DNA from: Polydactylus sextarius
Taxonomy: Eukaryota > Chordata > Actinopteri > Polynemidae
Length of the DNA stretch: 64,000 bases
Assembly: GCA_016801845.1 (NCBI GenBank)
Contig: CM028918.1
Span: 14,435,001 to 14,499,000 of the forward strand
Direction: 5' to 3'
How positions within the stretch are numbered: position 1 is the first letter of the stretch; each line of letters starts with the position of its first letter. Below are positions 23,911 through 36,727 of this stretch, in pieces. Under the pieces are notes generated by a model that made no database searches, was not told where the DNA came from, and was given only the letters and a program-made list of their open reading frames with translations. The position numbers and the translations under genes were made by a program.

Positions 23911-24769
23911 TTCTTACTCTTTCTCTCTGTCTTTGCTGCCTCTGTTTCTTTGGCTCGCTCTCTGTCTCTGATGAGAAGCGACAGGCACGAAGACTAACAG
24001 ACAGAAGGAGACATGGTGAAGATGGCAGAACTGCGATGTGAGCCTATTACAGCTGCAGCAGCTACACAGACAGTGCTGTCAGCCCATCATCTCCCTGCAC
24101 CTCGTTCCTGTCCTGCCTTCATCCACCTCTAACGCTCTAACGTCCACCTCTCACCTCTGTCTTCCTCCTGTTCTTGCCTTCATCTTGTTCCTTTCGTCCA
24201 TCTCTGTATGCCACTTGGAGCCAGTATGTTAGATGGATAGTGCTGCTGCTGAGGCTGCTGCTGTGGCTGCTGCTGTGGCTGGTGTTTGGAAGAACCTGCT
24301 GCATCTGTAATGAGGAATGTTCAAAGTCATGGGAGGAGAAATGGAACAAGACTCAAATGGATTAAGAGACAGATTAACAAGAAACGTTGACCATACTTAC
24401 ATTTTCGTGACTGTATCTGACATAGTATACAGATACATAAACATGACATTCAGCAACACAGATCTTAACACTTCACTTTCCAACATTATGGTGCAGAAGC
24501 TTTCCACCTGTGACCCCTTGAGGGACCCTGTCTTGAATTATTGACCTCACTTCAACCTGTCTGCCTCTTGGTCATTTGGATTTGTGGACAAAATCATCCG
24601 TTACATGAGTGTCACAGGGTTCTATTTGTGACTCGCCCAATATTACTGGAAAATGATAGCGTAGTCAGAAGTATTTATGGTTTTTGTCTTCCCACTTCCC
24701 AAGGTGCAAAAATATTTCAGTGTTGTCATGAAATAAGTACCAAAGAAACAAAGAAAAATGGTTTAAAAA

Positions 24770-24810
24770 GACAGAGAGAGAGAGAGAAAGAGAGGGGGAG
24801 AGAAAGAAAT
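24770..24810. repeat. (AG)n-rich tract
   Basis: AG dinucleotide run with GGGGG interruption. Purine-only for about 40 bp. Confidence 0.85.
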
Positions 24811-27800
24811 AAAAAAGTACACAAAAAGTACACAAAAGCAACACAAAAAAGTTCTTCCAACAGTTAACATTTTATCTCATGTTATTGCTCAGTATGAGAC
24901 ACCTACCTATAGATATTTATACTGTGGAAATGAGCTAAAAGCAGCTTTTTTTTCTGCCACCAAATCTCAATGTGCAAATTAATTTCCATCTAATATCCTA
25001 GACTATACTTAGCTACTCCCCCTTCTTTTTGCCTTTTGCCAGGTTTCCTTAAGACAGCAGGGCAATATAAAATAGCCCTAAACTTGCCAGATGGATATTA
25101 TTTCTTTAAAACGCAAACATTTTATTTACATCTGGCTGATATCCATCCTCCAGATGTGGTTTGTTCAATTTGACTGTATTCTGATCACAATTTTTTAGAT
25201 ATTATGTCCAGATACAAATCACATTAATGTGAAGTGTAAGCAGCAGCTCTGTTGCCTTGTGTGTGTGTCTACAGGAGGCGTTGATAGTAATAGGTCACCC
25301 ACAGTTTTGTAAGAGCTCAGAGCCTGGTACACAATCACTGTGGTTATGTGCGTGAAGTGCAGAAAAATAGACTCGTAGTGTAAAAAATATGCTTTGGATT
25401 GCATATATGGGCACAAGGCGTGAATAAATTGTGAGCTGTTATGGGGCCTGTGTAAACAGCTGGATTGATTGAAAAGAGTGTATCTGTTCCATCAGACACA
25501 CAAGATGGATGACTGAAAAATGCAAGCTATAATTCCCAGCTCTTTTTCTATTTTTAGTCAACAGAGCAGAGGTGTAACACTGACTAACTTAGCATCAACC
25601 CTATCCTCATTTCATCAGTGATTCTATCGACCCTCTTCCTCCCACTGCACTTGATCATAACACCACGCATCATGTGACTTACGGGGATTCCTGTGGACAG
25701 AGAGTATTTGGTTGTAGCGCTCCAAATATATTTTATGCTCTAAATATTTTGTTCTGCATTGCTTGTGCTGCCAGGATGTGTTGTGCTCGGGTAAAATGAT
25801 TCATGATCACAAAGAGTTCTGGACAAAATGGGCTCTAGAGTTTACATCATTGTTGACTCTCACTCGCAAACTCGAAGGATCTATTTTAAGAAGTTCACCT
25901 GAGTTATCGGAGTAATGGAAGAGCACTTAAGACAGCAGCGGGGATTCTCCTGAGGAGACAAGCTGAAGGGAAATCTGTGAGTGTATGCCAGAGCAAAGTG
26001 GATATTCATGAAACAGAGTTAGTGATAGAAGCAATAGATGCTTTTTCTAATGTCATTAAATACAGTGGCAAAATGCCAGATTTGCTTATATATTTATATA
26101 AGAATGTGGCAGGTTAATATTTATATAAATTGAACAATTTACAGTATTGGTTTGGTCACCAGAAAACAAAGGAGGTCTGTTGGATGAGACTGCTTTCACT
26201 TCAGTAATAAGACAATCTTCAGACACCTGTAATGTAGTAGACATTTCACCTGAAACTGTCTTGTTGTATATAAAATTATATATTAAACACTTGTAGCATA
26301 CCCTGCAGCATATTAACTTCAGTCTGTTACCTTGTCTGTGTGTGTTGTTGTGATCAATTGCTTCTTCCCTCATTATCAAAAGACACAATTAAAATTTTCT
26401 CAAGATCACCAAGTAAAACATAGGTTTAACGCTGGTTGTGGCTGCAAAAATCTTCCTGCGTCTTAGGCCCAAAATAAATGTGTTAACTAGCTGAGATCGC
26501 TGCCTCTGACACTGTCAATTACACATTGGTCTTTCTGTACAGTGGAAGCGCTGTCAGACACCAGCCTCTGCAAAATCACTGTTAATGTCAAGATGAAATC
26601 ATAACATCTGGTGTTAAAAAGACAACTGTGTTTCCCAAAGATTGAGCTGAAATGTACTTCTGTTCCTCAGATTATGATCAATTTAATTTTGTTTAAGAAA
26701 TAAAGATAAGAAATTGGATTAAGGATGAATGTGTCTATCTGACACAAAGACAGATTTTTAAAGGTTCCCAGCACTTGTCTGATCTGGTTGACTTAAATGC
26801 ATAGCTAGAGGAACAGAATCAATATTGTTCTCTGTGCATTGCACATACATTGTGTTGCCTTTAAATATCTAATAGATACAAACTGCAAAGACCAACCACA
26901 CTACATGCTTCTGGAATACTAACCGGACTAATGGTACTGTTGGTGTGAATTGATTAAAAACATTTAGGAACATAAAATGTGTGCAAATATGAATAATTAA
27001 AGTACTTAAACTTAAATATGGTACCAGAACTCGTAGCATGTGGGGGACTTTTGGTTCCCCACGTGCTATAATGAACTAGGAGGATCCCTTTCCTAGTAAC
27101 ACATGCTTGAGGAATAAAGTATCCTTTATGAATGATTAATGTCATCAGAGTATTTTATTCAAAGTTCAAATATCCTTAATGCTACGATGGGTAGCAAAAA
27201 ACAAAAAAACAAAATAAAAAAACTCATACTAATAACAGTGTAAGCAGTTTCCTAATTGAAAGTGTTTGATTGATTCCAAATATAATTTACTTGTTTGATC
27301 ATGTTTGTAAAGATTCATGTTCTGCATATTTGTATGTGTGCCTACCTGTTCTGTGAATTAACATTGTAGAAATTGGGTATATTTCTCCCTCTCTACTGAA
27401 AACACACTGATTAATGAGCAGACACTGCAGCCCTGCAGGGCCATAATTCATGTTAATTCATAATTCATATTTCACTGAGAGGATTTTTGTGGGGGCTTTG
27501 TTTATGCATATTAGGCTGATGCTTGCTCTTTGCTGATGTTTATTGTTTGTGGTTGGTTGTCCGCTGTAAATGTTGTGTATGCGTGGATGCAGTTATACGA
27601 CCAGCCTCTGTCTCCGTCACCCTCGTCCTACTCACACTGCCAACTTCAAACCTTCAATCAGCAATCCAATGTTGGCTAACTACCACCGACAGGGTTTTCC
27701 CCTCATTGAGAGTGAACATTTTCACTCCCCAGCCTATTCTTTCTCCATGACAGCCCTATTTATTGGCCTCAACAGCTGAGAGAAGGATTATGGAAGGATA

Positions 27801-30719
27801 CAAATGAGAGAAAGGACACAGAGAGTCCTGCTGGGACTTGAACTCTGGAAAAAAGACAGAAGAATCTCCTCCAGGAAGCTGAAGACCCTGAGACTTTTGG
27901 TTTGGCATACTATTTGCAGAATTTAGACAGAGAATATAGTTCCAATTTAATTCTTGAACACCAGAGTGTTTCTTGTAAATAAACAAGACAGTAGTGTGTG
28001 CTGTTCATTGTTTATCTTACAATGAATGATATTCAAGTGTAGGAAAGAAAGAAAGCAGGAAAACTAATGGTGCATGTTTTTTTTTTCTTTAGTTTCCTCA
28101 ACAGTTTAATCTGGTTTGTTAATGGTCAGAGTGTGGATTTCATTTGCTGCAGTTGTGCCGTCCAGTTTCAAGGATTACATTTGTCATCATTTTAGGTCGC
28201 ATAAATGTGGCACAAGATTTATTGTATTAATAACTGAAATAGCATGAACTCTTTGCCTCCTAAGCAATTCGTTAGCTATTAGATTATTTTCTTGTTAATA
28301 TAATGGACTTGTTTTTGTTTTTGCTTGCAAATAATTACGTTAATGGAAACAAGGCAATACAACTGTGGTTATGTAAAGCTCAGCAATAAATTAAAATTAC
28401 AAGAAGTACTTAAGTCAGGGCAAAGATGGCAAGGAAGGAAAAACTGGCAGGGACAGAGAGTAGAGTATGTGGGAGCTGTGGTCATTGATTGAGAAATAAC
28501 ATTTATAATCAATTCTGGTGTTGAATAACATTTTATTAATTCCAATTAGGTATATCAATCATTAAATGTCTAAAGAAGAGATAGATGGATAAAAACACAA
28601 TACAATGCAATAAAGCAGTTGGTTAGTCTAGAATCAGAAGAAAAAGAAGCAACTATAGCTGTTTACATGTGAAATACTACTAAGAACAAGTTTCATTTTT
28701 GTATAGTTTAATTAGTCTACATTTTGAATCATGACAGTATGACGGTTGTATACTTTCTAGCCACCGGGGGCAGAACTAACCCTCAGCACTGCCCAGCAGC
28801 ACTGAATTGGTTGGCTGAGGAAGAAACAAAACAGCATCCAGCATTGATTTAAGGGCCGATTATACTGGGCGCCTCCATATTGAGAGCAACAAGACAACAG
28901 GACTCTGTTGAAGGTAAAAACTCAGTTTTTGCATCACTTCACAAACCAGATGTTTTTTGGTCCACATAAATCACTAACCTTCAATACTGTGAACTGATCT
29001 TTTCAACAAATGTGATGATTATTAAAAGTTAACTTTGTCAATCCCAATACACACATTTTAAACACTGAAAATGATTTTTTTCAAATTAATGTAAATAAAT
29101 GTTGTGACAGCCCAAACCCTATGAATCAGCAAAAACTAGTCAGAGTAACAGATTTAACTTTATTTTGCTCCTATTAAAGGCTTTGCCTCGATGCTGTGGT
29201 TCCTTGTTTCAGTCCATCGCAGCAAGTTATCAGCTGTTTCATTTCATTAGGTGTTTAATGATCAGGCTTCTGAGGTTGCTGTCTGTGAGGGTCTTAGTTT
29301 CTACTCTTGGCTAATTTTAGATGCCATGTTGCTGCCATCTGTGTCTTGTTTGCTCTGGTATTAACTGTGAATTAATTTCTTGTAGTGGCTGGTGTTATGC
29401 TTCATCTAGGAGGCCAGGACACAACATGAAAGAAGCCTCCATTTTCCCTCAAGTACCAAACAGCCACAGCAACACAAAGATACAAAAGTGTAGCCAAAAT
29501 AACCAAGATTTGCAATGAATAATAATGTTAAAACGAACAAAAGAGGCTTGGAATAAATGAAAATGTCAGGATGACCAAGGCCAAAATAACAAACTAACTT
29601 GCATATTATCTCTAGACTAGCTGAAAAGAAAAAGAAAACCAAACAACCTAAATCCTTGTTAACATAAACAGGAGACAAGGGTTCATTCAAAAGAAGTGTG
29701 TCCCTTCTGGTTTAAAAAATCACAAACTCTAGATATTTTTCTCTATTACAAATCAGTGAATTGTGGCCTCTTGGTAACTTATGGTGGAGGGAGGTTTGTT
29801 CCACCTGTGTGCGCTGGGTGTCGCCAGGTTGAGAGTTAAAGTAGTAGGACTTGACAGCCTATCACCAGGGACAGGAAGACTTGTCCACCAACCATCAGCT
29901 TGCAGCTTACTTTTCTTATACTTGTTGCTTTACATGTGCAATGTGATGCCAACTTTTTTCAAAAGTCTGACGAAAAAAACAAAACAAAAAACTATTTATC
30001 AAACCTTTAAGTAAGAAAGCATTGTTAAATTTAATAGGAACCCCTGAGATCTTTTAAACTGGTTAAGAGCACGTCCTAGAAGACTGCAGTACAAAAATAG
30101 AGCTGAACATGCCTGCTTTTGTTTTGTATGATAATAATACTACATTAACTGAATTAGTGTTGTTAGTATTTTTATTTGAATGTAATTTTTCACAACTTTT
30201 TAGGCATTTAAAAATGAGTGAAGTGGGTTGTGTTCTCATGCACTAGGCAGTGATGTAGATGTTGTCCACATCAAACCAGAGCTTTTCAAACCAGTGCTCC
30301 TCACATAGACCTTTTTGCCCAGCCAGATCTGAGAGTACACAACAAGTTCCTCATGAAAAATGGAGTCCTGAAAATGTGCTACAAGACAGGATGCTATCTC
30401 TGAACCACATTCAGGACAGGAGCTCGTAATTTATTGACTAATCTGTCTAAACTCTGTGAATTAATCAGATGGGCGTAAAGTAGATAGCATCAGAAGGAAC
30501 AAATAATTAAAGCAGCTGTCGTTTCTTTCTCTTGCCTATTTCTCTTTTTGCTCTGCTTTTTGATGATCACCTCCCTTTATCTAGTGTGATTGATTTACTC
30601 AGATCAGAGCAGATTGGAGTATGTTACGTTTTAATGAGCTACAGAGCTAAATTGAGTTATTTCAGCAGTTTAAAGTGAAACATACCATGAAATTATCAAT
30701 ACACATACAAATTAAATTC

Positions 30720-30930
30720 ATATTTACAATCTGAATGGTAAATGGACATTATATAACTTTTCTAGTCTGAATGTGAACACTTAAAACACTTTACACTACA
30801 GTTCATATTCAGCCATTCACACAGTGTATCTATTTATACTTTGGGCTATTTTTTTTTTTTTTTTTTTTAAATCACATTTACACCAATGGAACAGCTGTAT
30901 CTTGCTCAAGGAGGAAATTAAACCACTAAT
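30720..30930 (+). repeat. Fish interspersed repeat, family B copy 2
   Basis: It starts TGGTAAATGGACATTATATA and continues ACTTTTCTAGTCTGAATGTG, AAAACACTTTACACTACAGT, CATATTCAGCCATTCACACA and GTATCTTGCTCAAGGAGGAA. These follow the order of a very common teleost repeat (tggtaaatggac, cttttctagtc, cgctttacactacagttcacattcacccattcacac, gtatcttgctcaaggaca). A 20-base T run at 30849-30868 interrupts it. The end is worn. Confidence 0.6.
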
Positions 30931-33900
30931 TTTGCCTTTTCACCAACTTTTCACCATCTTAAAAAATACCTCATGAGGTTTCATGGTTCTGGTTCAGCTG
31001 GGGACATTTGTTCTATGTTATGCTTTTTTATTTTTAATTTTGTTTGTCACTGCATAAATTAACAAGGCTGTATATTAGTAGCTCACCATTGCCTAGAAAC
31101 TAAACTAGAACCTAAACTAGAGAAATCCACTTTGTGTTTGCCAACATGTGATCTACTGTAGAAAACTGCAAAATACTTTAAAATCTTAAAACAGCGGTAG
31201 CTTTAAAGTTAAACAAGTGACCAGAAGCTGTCCTGTGGCAGTTGTTTGTAGCTGACTGCATTTTTTGTTTGACTAAACTGATGAAGAAAAAGCAGCGCTG
31301 AAGTGGAAGGTGAATCCTGACTAGAGGGGGCAGTAGGTGATTATCATTGTTGCTCAATCTGGCAAAAAGGAAAAAACCCAAATAAATAAAAGTACAGGCA
31401 GACTAAATAATTAATTGTTTAAATCATGTCATTGTCCTATGGTGATTTGCACCAACTGAATATTGCTCTTACATGCTACTTTACAGGACATTTTGCTGGT
31501 GATTTGTTAGTCAGGCATCAAGACCGAAACCAGAATGAAGACTTAAGTTAATTAATTAATCAATAACCGTCACTGTGCTTGTGCTTTCTGAACTATTGCT
31601 CTCTCATTCATTGAGTTTGTTCTTCTCCTCTCTGACATCATGAGCTGTGGATTGTAGATTACATCAGGTTTGCTTCAGTGCTGTTCATTGTCACTCCAAG
31701 TGTCTGTCTGCAATTTACTATAAAGTGTAATTAGTGCCAGAGGCAGCAGTGTAGGATCCAGCTTGATAACCTTGTCATGTCATTCTTAAAAGACTAATAC
31801 GTCTTTTAAAGCCTTCTTATTGCATTCTTTACCTCTTCAGCTCTTTGTCTGCTTTTGTGTTTATACCCCATCGCCTCTCGTCAGTCTGTCTGCATGTTTG
31901 TGTACACTCCATCTTCCCCTCTCTAGTGCTCGCTCTCTCTCGCACACACACACACACACTCTCCTTCTAAAAGGGACTTTGATCATTTTAACAGCCTTAT
32001 AAAGTTGACAGGTTCACCAGAGAAAACGTCCTCTTGCACCAGTGTAGAAGTTGAAGACGTGACGTTGAAATGACCTGACATTTATGGGGTCACCAAGGAC
32101 TCAGTCCTCGGATGACATGTCAGCCAGCTGCATGTACACAAAAAGTAGAATTGTCCAGTAAAAACCACATGGAGGTGCCAGTCAGTTGACTGAGTAGCCA
32201 GTCAGTTTCTTTGCATCATTATCATGATGGACTTTATTCTTTCAACCTTCTGCTCCTCTGAAATCTTAAAATGATGAATTAATGAATTGATTAACAGTCA
32301 CAAATCATTTGGGTGATTTTTTTTTTTTTTTAAATGAAAACAAAATAAGAAAATGTGAGGGGAAAAAAATAATGGGGGAAAAATATTCAGCATATTAATA
32401 ACAAAATAAATTGAATTGTTGTTCTAGGTTTCACAGCAGAATGTGAATTAGAGTTGAGCTTTGATCTGAATCAAAAAATTAATTTTTGTTTTGACAAGAT
32501 CGAGTTTCAGCCTCGGTTGTGATACTTTTGTGATTTCCTCTTTTTTTTTTTTTTTTTGAACAGTTCATTCATGAAAATAACTAATTTGTGGAGTATTGTT
32601 TTTGCTTTCTCCAGGTGCTTTTCTTGTTTCCCATTTCAAATCAGCCTCTCCTTGACCGTATTATCACGCGGGTTTATAAATCCAGCTCTCGCCTTCTTGT
32701 CCTCGCCTGACTTCCTTTTTGTTTATGGAAAACATTTGACAGGATATTACTAATTTCAAAATAAATTGAAATAGTTCTTAAAAAGTCACACCAGCAGTCT
32801 GTCTAACTTAATATGGAGTGCTTTGCTCTGAAGGGCTTTCACGCAGCCGATCACTCTCAACCTCCACCTCATCATGTGTTTGACGGACTGACAGGGTGCA
32901 ACTTGACGTCCAAGGAAACACATGGCCGATCAAGCATTATTCTCCTGTTGTGGGTGCGTGCACTGTGACTGTCAAGTGTGTGGTCAATTTGCGTACCGTA
33001 TTTATTTGAGTGCATGGACATGTGCGTTTTTGTATGTGTGCATCCAGGGAAACAGGGTGAGGGCTGAATGAACTGGGACGGCTTTATTATAGTTACAGTC
33101 TGAGGCAGAGGCTCTCTCTCTTGCGTTGTAGTGTGTCTAGTGGTCTTGCTTTTGGGCAGGTTGCCACAGATCAATGTTTTGGTCTTGGCCTCTCTTTTGC
33201 TGGAGGCCAGAAGAGTCAACGATGCCTTTAAGAACAACAAAATGTCCACAGAAGTATGAATCCCAGTGTGGCTGGATCTGAGCCTACATTAAGTTGACTC
33301 TTTGGATTGTGTATGTGTGCATGTGTGCGTGTGTATGTGTGTGTGAAGCTGGCCTGTGGCTGTATTCTCAGTATCCCCCTCAGGGCTTCTTTAAAGAATG
33401 AATGCTGTCTGTCCATTTCCTGCCGTCTTGAGTGTCTGAGTTGCAGACGGCACCTGCTTAACAACTCCACTGACTACTCCACCAGCTGTATCTGGGTTTA
33501 TTTTGTTCTCCAACATAAATGTAAATGTACATTTGTATTTTTTTAAGGAAACATTTTACTTTAAGAGACTGAGATATTTCAAAGTCATCACTGCCCAAAC
33601 CCGCTGGATCCAAAGACAGGTTTCTCTTACATTACAAACTAGCCAATTTTCGGATATCTTTCTCAGATCATAATAATTATCATGCTCTTAGAGTGTGCTT
33701 TACGTGTCATGCAGACATCAGTTCAAGTAAAGTGCCACCATTTTCTCTGCCTAATGACTGTGGATGGTGACATCCAGCAGAATCTTTTATGTTCAAAGAA
33801 TACACAGCACTATTTTAAAGTTGTTTTTTTTTCTCTCCCTGCTGCTCTATACATTAGTGTGTGATGTCTCTGTTATACTTTGCTGCAAATTCTTATTCTC

Positions 33901-35436
33901 ATCCAAATATTCAGCCACATTACATTTGTAAGTCACTTTAAACTCTGCATGTTCTCATTTCTGTATTGATATTCACACAATGTGGTTAAGTTATTTAAAG
34001 ATTCACACATCTCAAATCGAAATAATAAAAGAAGTTGCATTGCTGACCTCTACAGTTGCAGTTTGACAAAAAAAAGTATTCCCATAAGGTTTTCTTACTT
34101 AAGTTTTTACACCACATTTCCATACTGGAGAAAGACAGCTGGTGAAAGTTTCATCCACATGTTGGTACCAGATCTCCCCTGTTATAATTAAAAACTATAT
34201 TTAATGGTGATAATAACCAAATGAAACTATTTCTAATGTCCAAGCCTAGTTTGTAGTATCACAACCTCAATGAGAAGTGTAGGAGTACAGAGACAAGAGT
34301 CATATGTGTGAATGTGAATCTAATGAAACAGAATCGGGTGCTTACTGTCTCATATAACACCTTATTGTACATTCACATGAAACTCTAACCTCACTGATGT
34401 AATCCTAAAGTGTGAGATGCAGCAGAAAAAGTTGTGACAGTTTGGGGTCGCCGTGCAGTGACACGACTACAAGTTAAAGAGCTGAGAATGCACACAAACA
34501 GCTGCTGACTGGGTATGTATCCACGCGCCTCCTGAGAATGTTGATGTGCTAATTTACCACTAATAACTTCCAACCAAATAATCATATGAGTTTTGGATGT
34601 TTTGGTCTACTTGCTTTAAGTCAGTCAAATTTAGAAGCGTGGTCTATGTCTTGCCTCTCATTTTTTGGATAAAAGCTTTAGAGAAATGAATATATCTGCA
34701 TTAAAGATATAAATGCCGTGAGAGGTATTTGCTTGTTATTAACACACTTTCAGTAGCTTTCCAAATCTGAATCTTTCTACAAAATGTATGAAATGAAAAA
34801 TAAAAATTCCCAAACCCGTCCCACAAAAAACCTGTTTGCTACATAAAAGGAAGAAAAAACAACACAGTTATAAAGCTGGGACTATGTAACATCTCATTTT
34901 TTTTCATATGAATGAGTTGGGATAGTTTGAATAAAATTTTAAATCCTTGCACATTACCTCTATTGTGGTTTCTTGTTGCCTTGCACACATCTAATATAGC
35001 ATAATTAAGATGGTTCCTTGTTTGTGCGGCTCTACTGGGCAGTTTGTGATGCAGGAGATGTTTTGTTCCACTTTCCTCCTATTTGTTCTATTCTTAACTA
35101 AAGTCTGTCAAGCTTTTGTTGTATCACATTACTGTTTCTCTAGAGCAATGACCCAGTTTCCCCAGTGGAATCATTAAACTTTTATTTTTATCATAGCTGA
35201 AGTAATGTGTAGGATTTACCCCCCATCTACTTTTCTTCTTTTTTTTTTAGGCTCTGTCTGCGATTCTGTCGTCTTCCTTCTGTGACTCAGAGTGACTGGC
35301 TACTATACTCTCTCTATTACTTTGCTGAATATTATGCATATTTAATAGGGTATGCTTTCCAGCTAAACTCACCCATTAGAGTGAGTTTCGGTTACAGCTC
35401 GTTTTGGCCCTGATACTTCTTCCTCAGTGCGTATTT

Positions 35437-35446
<10 letters not shown>

Positions 35447-35496
<50 letters not shown>
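35447..35496. repeat. (GT)25 microsatellite
   Basis: Uninterrupted GT run of 50 bp, preceded by imperfect GTGTGC units from about 35434. Confidence 0.97.
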
Positions 35497-35498
<2 letters not shown>

Positions 35499-36656
35499 CC
35501 CCCTTACTCCACTCCCCCACACACCCTCCCGCCTATCTGTCTATAATCAATCTTTCCTGGTCTCAGTGTCATTTGTCTAATGTTCGTCATGGCGCTTTAC
35601 CGTAAAGGCCTTGTGTAAATCACACTGCACCGCTGACAATTCAACTCTCCTTCTACACATACACACGCAGGCGCACACACGCAAACAAATTCACAAAAGC
35701 AGTCACTGACTGTAAAGCTGTCTGTCATACCCCCATTCATTCATTCACTCATGACAAGACATAGTGCTGAATTGACTGAGTTATATTTAATTTTCCACAG
35801 TTCTCATCTTATATGCTTTCTCTTAACTGCTGTAACAAGCCAATTATCTTTAAATCAGTGTGAACCACCTTGTCCTGTACTTTAATTAACTGGTCTAGAA
35901 GTGGGTTTAAGAGATAATGTTGTTTTCCTTATTAGAAGCTTTTAAGTTTGTTAGAACATACGTTGAATAAGACTGAATTCCTACAATATTTATCTAAAAA
36001 TGTGGTTCTTTCATTTAATGTAGCTACTTAATGGATACTTTATGAAGACAACTTATCCATGGTCTTAATATGGCACAGTATGTTCTTGATTTTCTATATT
36101 TAAGGTCTGGTAAAGCAAAGAAATATGGTGCTACTGTTTAACTTAAACTAATATTTTAGGATTTTACTTAAGATCAGAATAGGTAGGTAATTATATTTGG
36201 ATTGAAATGGGTTTAGTCCTGGACTGTTCTTTTATTTTTTTTAAAACTACATTTAGCATTTTCCTGTATTTCCTTTATTAATCTTCATCTGCAGTGGAAT
36301 ATAAGACAGAGAGTGGTGCTTTATCATGCAGAAAGTTTTATTTGTAGCGCTATATATACACATATACAGCTATATGATTTTTTTAATCAAATCAAATCAT
36401 ATTTTAACAGTGCAAAGTTGCCATATTGTCATCTTTTAGGTTTTACTTATTAGACCAAACAATAAGACACTGAAGTGTTTCTATAATGTCTTCCAGCTGA
36501 TTAAGAAACAATCATAATTCATACAACCCTACAAAACCACCACCACCAGGAACGAATCGTGAATATATATCTATAATTTCAAGAAAATGTGAACATTTGG
36601 AGCTTCACTATAATGTACTATATGGAGAGCTGGTCCCTTTTCTATTATTTCATATA

Positions 36657-36680
36657 TGTGTGTGTGTGTGTGTGTGTGTG
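36657..36680. repeat. (TG)12 microsatellite
   Basis: Uninterrupted TG run directly left of the 25-bp tandem duplication at 36679-36727. Confidence 0.95.
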
Positions 36681-36727
36681 TTGAAGTGTTTTGTTTTTTT
36701 ATGTGTTGAAGTGTTTTGTTTTTTCTT
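36679..36727. repeat. 25-bp tandem duplication
   Basis: TGTTGAAGTGTTTTGTTTTT begins at 36679 and again at 36704, giving a 25-bp period and two near-perfect copies next to a TG microsatellite. Probably replication slippage. Confidence 0.9.

Larger units (their letters stand above)
23759..30719. other. Long non-coding stretch
   Basis: No supported gene is present. It contains a TC run (23890-23910) with CT-rich flank to about 23935, GCTGCTG-type trinucleotide sequence near 24241-24285 and an AG run at 24770-24810. There are A-rich tracts near 27195-27220. The remainder is AT-rich non-coding DNA without a repeat I can name. Confidence 0.5.

Noticed and set aside
24041..24365. Overlapping frames near GCTGCTG-type sequence
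   Set aside because: They result from low-complexity CTG/CAG and TCC-rich DNA, with frames open on both strands.
35252..35349. Exon-like segment after a strong poly(T)-AG acceptor, ending near GGTATGC
   Set aside because: The open frame is short, its peptide looks random and no phase partner is visible.
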